5,779 nt of DNA from Chloroflexota bacterium (GTDB lineage: Bacteria; Chloroflexota; Anaerolineae; B4-G1), in NCBI GenBank assembly GCA_011046405.1, contig DSAR01000225.1, positions 1 through 5,779 of the forward strand, given 5' to 3'. The notes under the pieces are model-generated. The model worked only from the letters and a program-made list of their open reading frames with translations, was not told the DNA's origin and made no database searches. Shown here one piece after another: positions 4,842 through 5,779 of the stretch. Position 1 is the first letter of the stretch. Each line of letters opens with the position of its first letter. The position numbers were made by a program, and so were the translations under genes.

Positions 4842-5615
4842 TTGGAAAGGATTGTCCTGGCCCGGGGCGGAAGGGGCTGAAAGGGCGAAAGGCGCCGTGA
4901 CGTCGAAGATTTGACTGTCCAGTTCCTGCACGCTGGCGCGCCCGATCGTTCCTTTGGGTAGATCCTGTACCCGCAACAGTGGTAAAGCATAGTCGCCCAC
5001 CGCCGTATGGAGGCGCAATCCCTCACCCTCGACCAAGTCCACGCTTTCGGCACCCGCCACCCGCAGCCGTACCTGGCTCAAATCGGCGCCGGGACGGACG
5101 CGCAAGCGCAGCGCCCATCGCCCGCCCTCGCCGGTTACCTCCAGGTCGATGCCAGGATATAGGTCCACGTAGCGCACGCCGCCCCACACCGGCGCGTCCG
5201 ACCGCCACCGGTCGGGATCGTCGCCGACGAAATAGGAGACGGTGGTCTCCAGCCGATTGAAGGGTTCCAAACGCGGATCAGGGTTAGCGCCGGGGAAACT
5301 GAGACGCAAATCGACGCCCTGCCGCTCTGCACCTTCGTCCCCCGCCTCAAAAAGCGTGATCCAGAGCGCGTCTTCAGCCAGCCAGAGCGTACCGGCACCG
5401 CCCCGCGCCTGGAAGCGCACCGCCCTATCAAGCTGCCCCACGTTCTCGACGAACATCACAGGCGCACGGCCCAAGGCTCCTGCCGTCTCCGCCGTGACAG
5501 CATCTCCGGGCCAGGGCGCCAGCGCCTCGACCGAAGGCAGACGTCCCATTCCCAACAGGAGGAATGCCAACAACAAAACGGGACTCATCTTTCGCACATG
5601 CCAACTGTATCTCAT
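3624..5615 (-). CDS. Secreted SBBP beta-propeller protein, N-terminal part (frameshifted)
   Basis: This 663-codon stretch begins with a Sec-type signal peptide: basic residues R2, R8 and K9, a hydrophobic run at about 11-24, and a likely cut near VEALA (29-33). Residues 51-250 look like the DUF7948-type domain usual before SBBP repeats. Visible parts are VMFVENVGQLD (53-63), YFVGDDPDRWRSDAPVWGGV (128-147) and YVDLYPGIDLEV (149-160). Residues 259-660 are six SBBP beta-propeller blades. The last three codons (AAS, then TAA at 3626-3624) are out of frame, because one base is missing at 3634-3635, where a Gly codon GGC should be. Reading on in the other frame restores blade 7 and the C-terminal domains (968 residues in all). 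The start at 5615 has AGGAG eight bases upstream. The protein is probably exported and works at the cell surface or outside. No catalytic motif is seen, so binding or a structural role is the best guess. Confidence 0.88.
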   Translation of the reverse strand: MRYSWHVRKMSPVLLLAFLLLGMGRLPSVEALAPWPGDAVTAETAGALGRAPVMFVENVGQLDRAVRFQARGGAGTLWLAEDALWITLFEAGDEGAERQGVDLRLSFPGANPDPRLEPFNRLETTVSYFVGDDPDRWRSDAPVWGGVRYVDLYPGIDLEVTGEGGRWALRLRVRPGADLSQVRLRVAGAESVDLVEGEGLRLHTAVGDYALPLLRVQDLPKGTIGRASVQELDSQIFDVTAPFALSAPSAPGQDNPFQLLYGAYLGGDADDYGGDVAVDGHGAAYVVGRTGSSDFPTTPGAFDVTYNGGSVYGGDVFVVKINPDGTLAYAAFLGGSEGDYGYGIAVDGYGAAYVTGGTDSPDFPVTPGAFDSTWNSSGDAFVVKVSPGGDALVYATFLGGSGHERGNGIAVDGNGAAYVTGETLSSNFPTTAGAFDGTYNGGSIYGGDAFVVKVASNGSALAYSTFLGGHRDDSGSGIAVDGSGAAYVTGSTLSDNFPTTPGAFDTTYGGGYYSGDAFVVKVTPNGGALAYSTFLGGYRDDSGSGIAVDGSGAAYVAGTTASSDFPTTPGSFDPTYNGGYEDPEDAFVVKVAPDGSTLLYGAFLGGGDSYDVGRGIAVNDEGAAYVVGYTSSTDFPTTPDAFDTTYNYNSDAFVAKVSPGAAS

Positions 5616-5623
5616 CTGTAGTT

Positions 5624-5628
5624 CTCCT
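5624..5628 (-). promoter_or_regulatory. Ribosome binding site of the propeller gene
   Basis: AGGAG on the minus strand, eight bases before the ATG at 5615-5613. It fixes a start that places a complete signal peptide at the N-terminus. Confidence 0.7.
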
Positions 5629-5677
5629 TTGTCTGATCACGAAATGTGCCGTCAACGTAACCGTTCACCAGGGGCAG

Positions 5678-5775
5678 AGAAACCAGGTTTTTAGGCACTT
5701 GTTGAGCGAAATATGCCTCATCACACACGTTTTTCAATGAGTAGCGCATTGCTTTGGTGAAAAAACCTGGTTTCT
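5678..5775. repeat. 98-bp element with 15-bp perfect inverted arms
   Basis: AGAAACCAGGTTTTT (5678-5692) and AAAAACCTGGTTTCT (5761-5775) are exact reverse complements separated by 68 bp. The element lies 62 bp upstream of the propeller gene start and appears complete at the window edge. It codes for nothing obvious. The layout suits a dispersed palindromic repeat or a small non-autonomous mobile remnant. No direct target-site repeat could be seen flanking it, although only four bases remain on the right side. Confidence 0.7.
5708..5737 (-). promoter_or_regulatory. Possible promoter for the propeller gene, inside the inverted-repeat element
   Basis: On the minus strand TTGAAA (5737-5732) is followed after 18 bp by TATTTC (5713-5708). 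An alternative -10, CATATT (5715-5710), has 16-bp spacing. Either would start transcription near 5700 and give a leader of about 85-90 nt. The -10 matches are only moderate. The site falls in the spacer of the 98-bp inverted repeat, so the repeat may have supplied the promoter. Confidence 0.3.
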
Positions 5776-5779
5776 GGAT

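Noticed and set aside
4206..4880. Long plus-strand open frame (224 codons) opposite the propeller gene
   Set aside because: It is the antisense of the SBBP repeats and shows repeated shadows of the blade codons (such as LDHEGV). The minus-strand frame has the signal peptide, domain order and ribosome binding site.

Overview
The window looks like bacterial chromosome from a Chloroflexota-type organism (Anaerolineae/Chloroflexia-like), probably an environmental assembly. The reasons are a secreted SBBP-type beta-propeller protein ending in a VYLPLVLR tail, a CysM-like cysteine synthase, fairly GC-rich genes, and gene-free gaps full of short palindromic repeats. This placement rests on remembered family resemblance, not on a search.

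Layout. Bases 1-235 hold only hairpin-forming repeats. Bases 236-1252 (minus) encode an intact PLP-dependent cysteine synthase. The gap at 1253-1555 is a divergent promoter region. On the minus strand it appears to hold a promoter plus a roughly 195-nt, strongly structured leader for the cysteine synthase. On the plus strand it leads into an alpha/beta hydrolase whose start region is a tandem 9-bp repeat. The hydrolase (about 1556-2390, plus) carries one frameshift near 2174. Bases 2391-2709 hold two adjacent long hairpin repeats between convergent genes. Bases 2710-5615 (minus) encode a large exported protein: signal peptide, N-terminal DUF7948-like domain, seven SBBP blades, a carboxypeptidase-regulatory-like beta domain, a ZU5-like domain and the C-terminal tail. 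This reading frame is broken by one missing base near 3634-3635, exactly between blades 6 and 7. Bases 5616-5779 hold its ribosome binding site, a possible promoter and a 98-bp element with 15-bp perfect inverted arms.

The three genes show no obvious shared pathway. Cysteine synthase makes cysteine in the cytoplasm, the hydrolase is an unassigned cytoplasmic enzyme, and the propeller protein is exported. The signals most worth pursuing are the structured leader of the cysteine synthase gene, with a possible long-range pairing over its Shine-Dalgarno sequence; the two frameshifts, each in an otherwise well-preserved gene; and the family of palindromic repeats in every gap. I did not find a convincing new multi-gene system.
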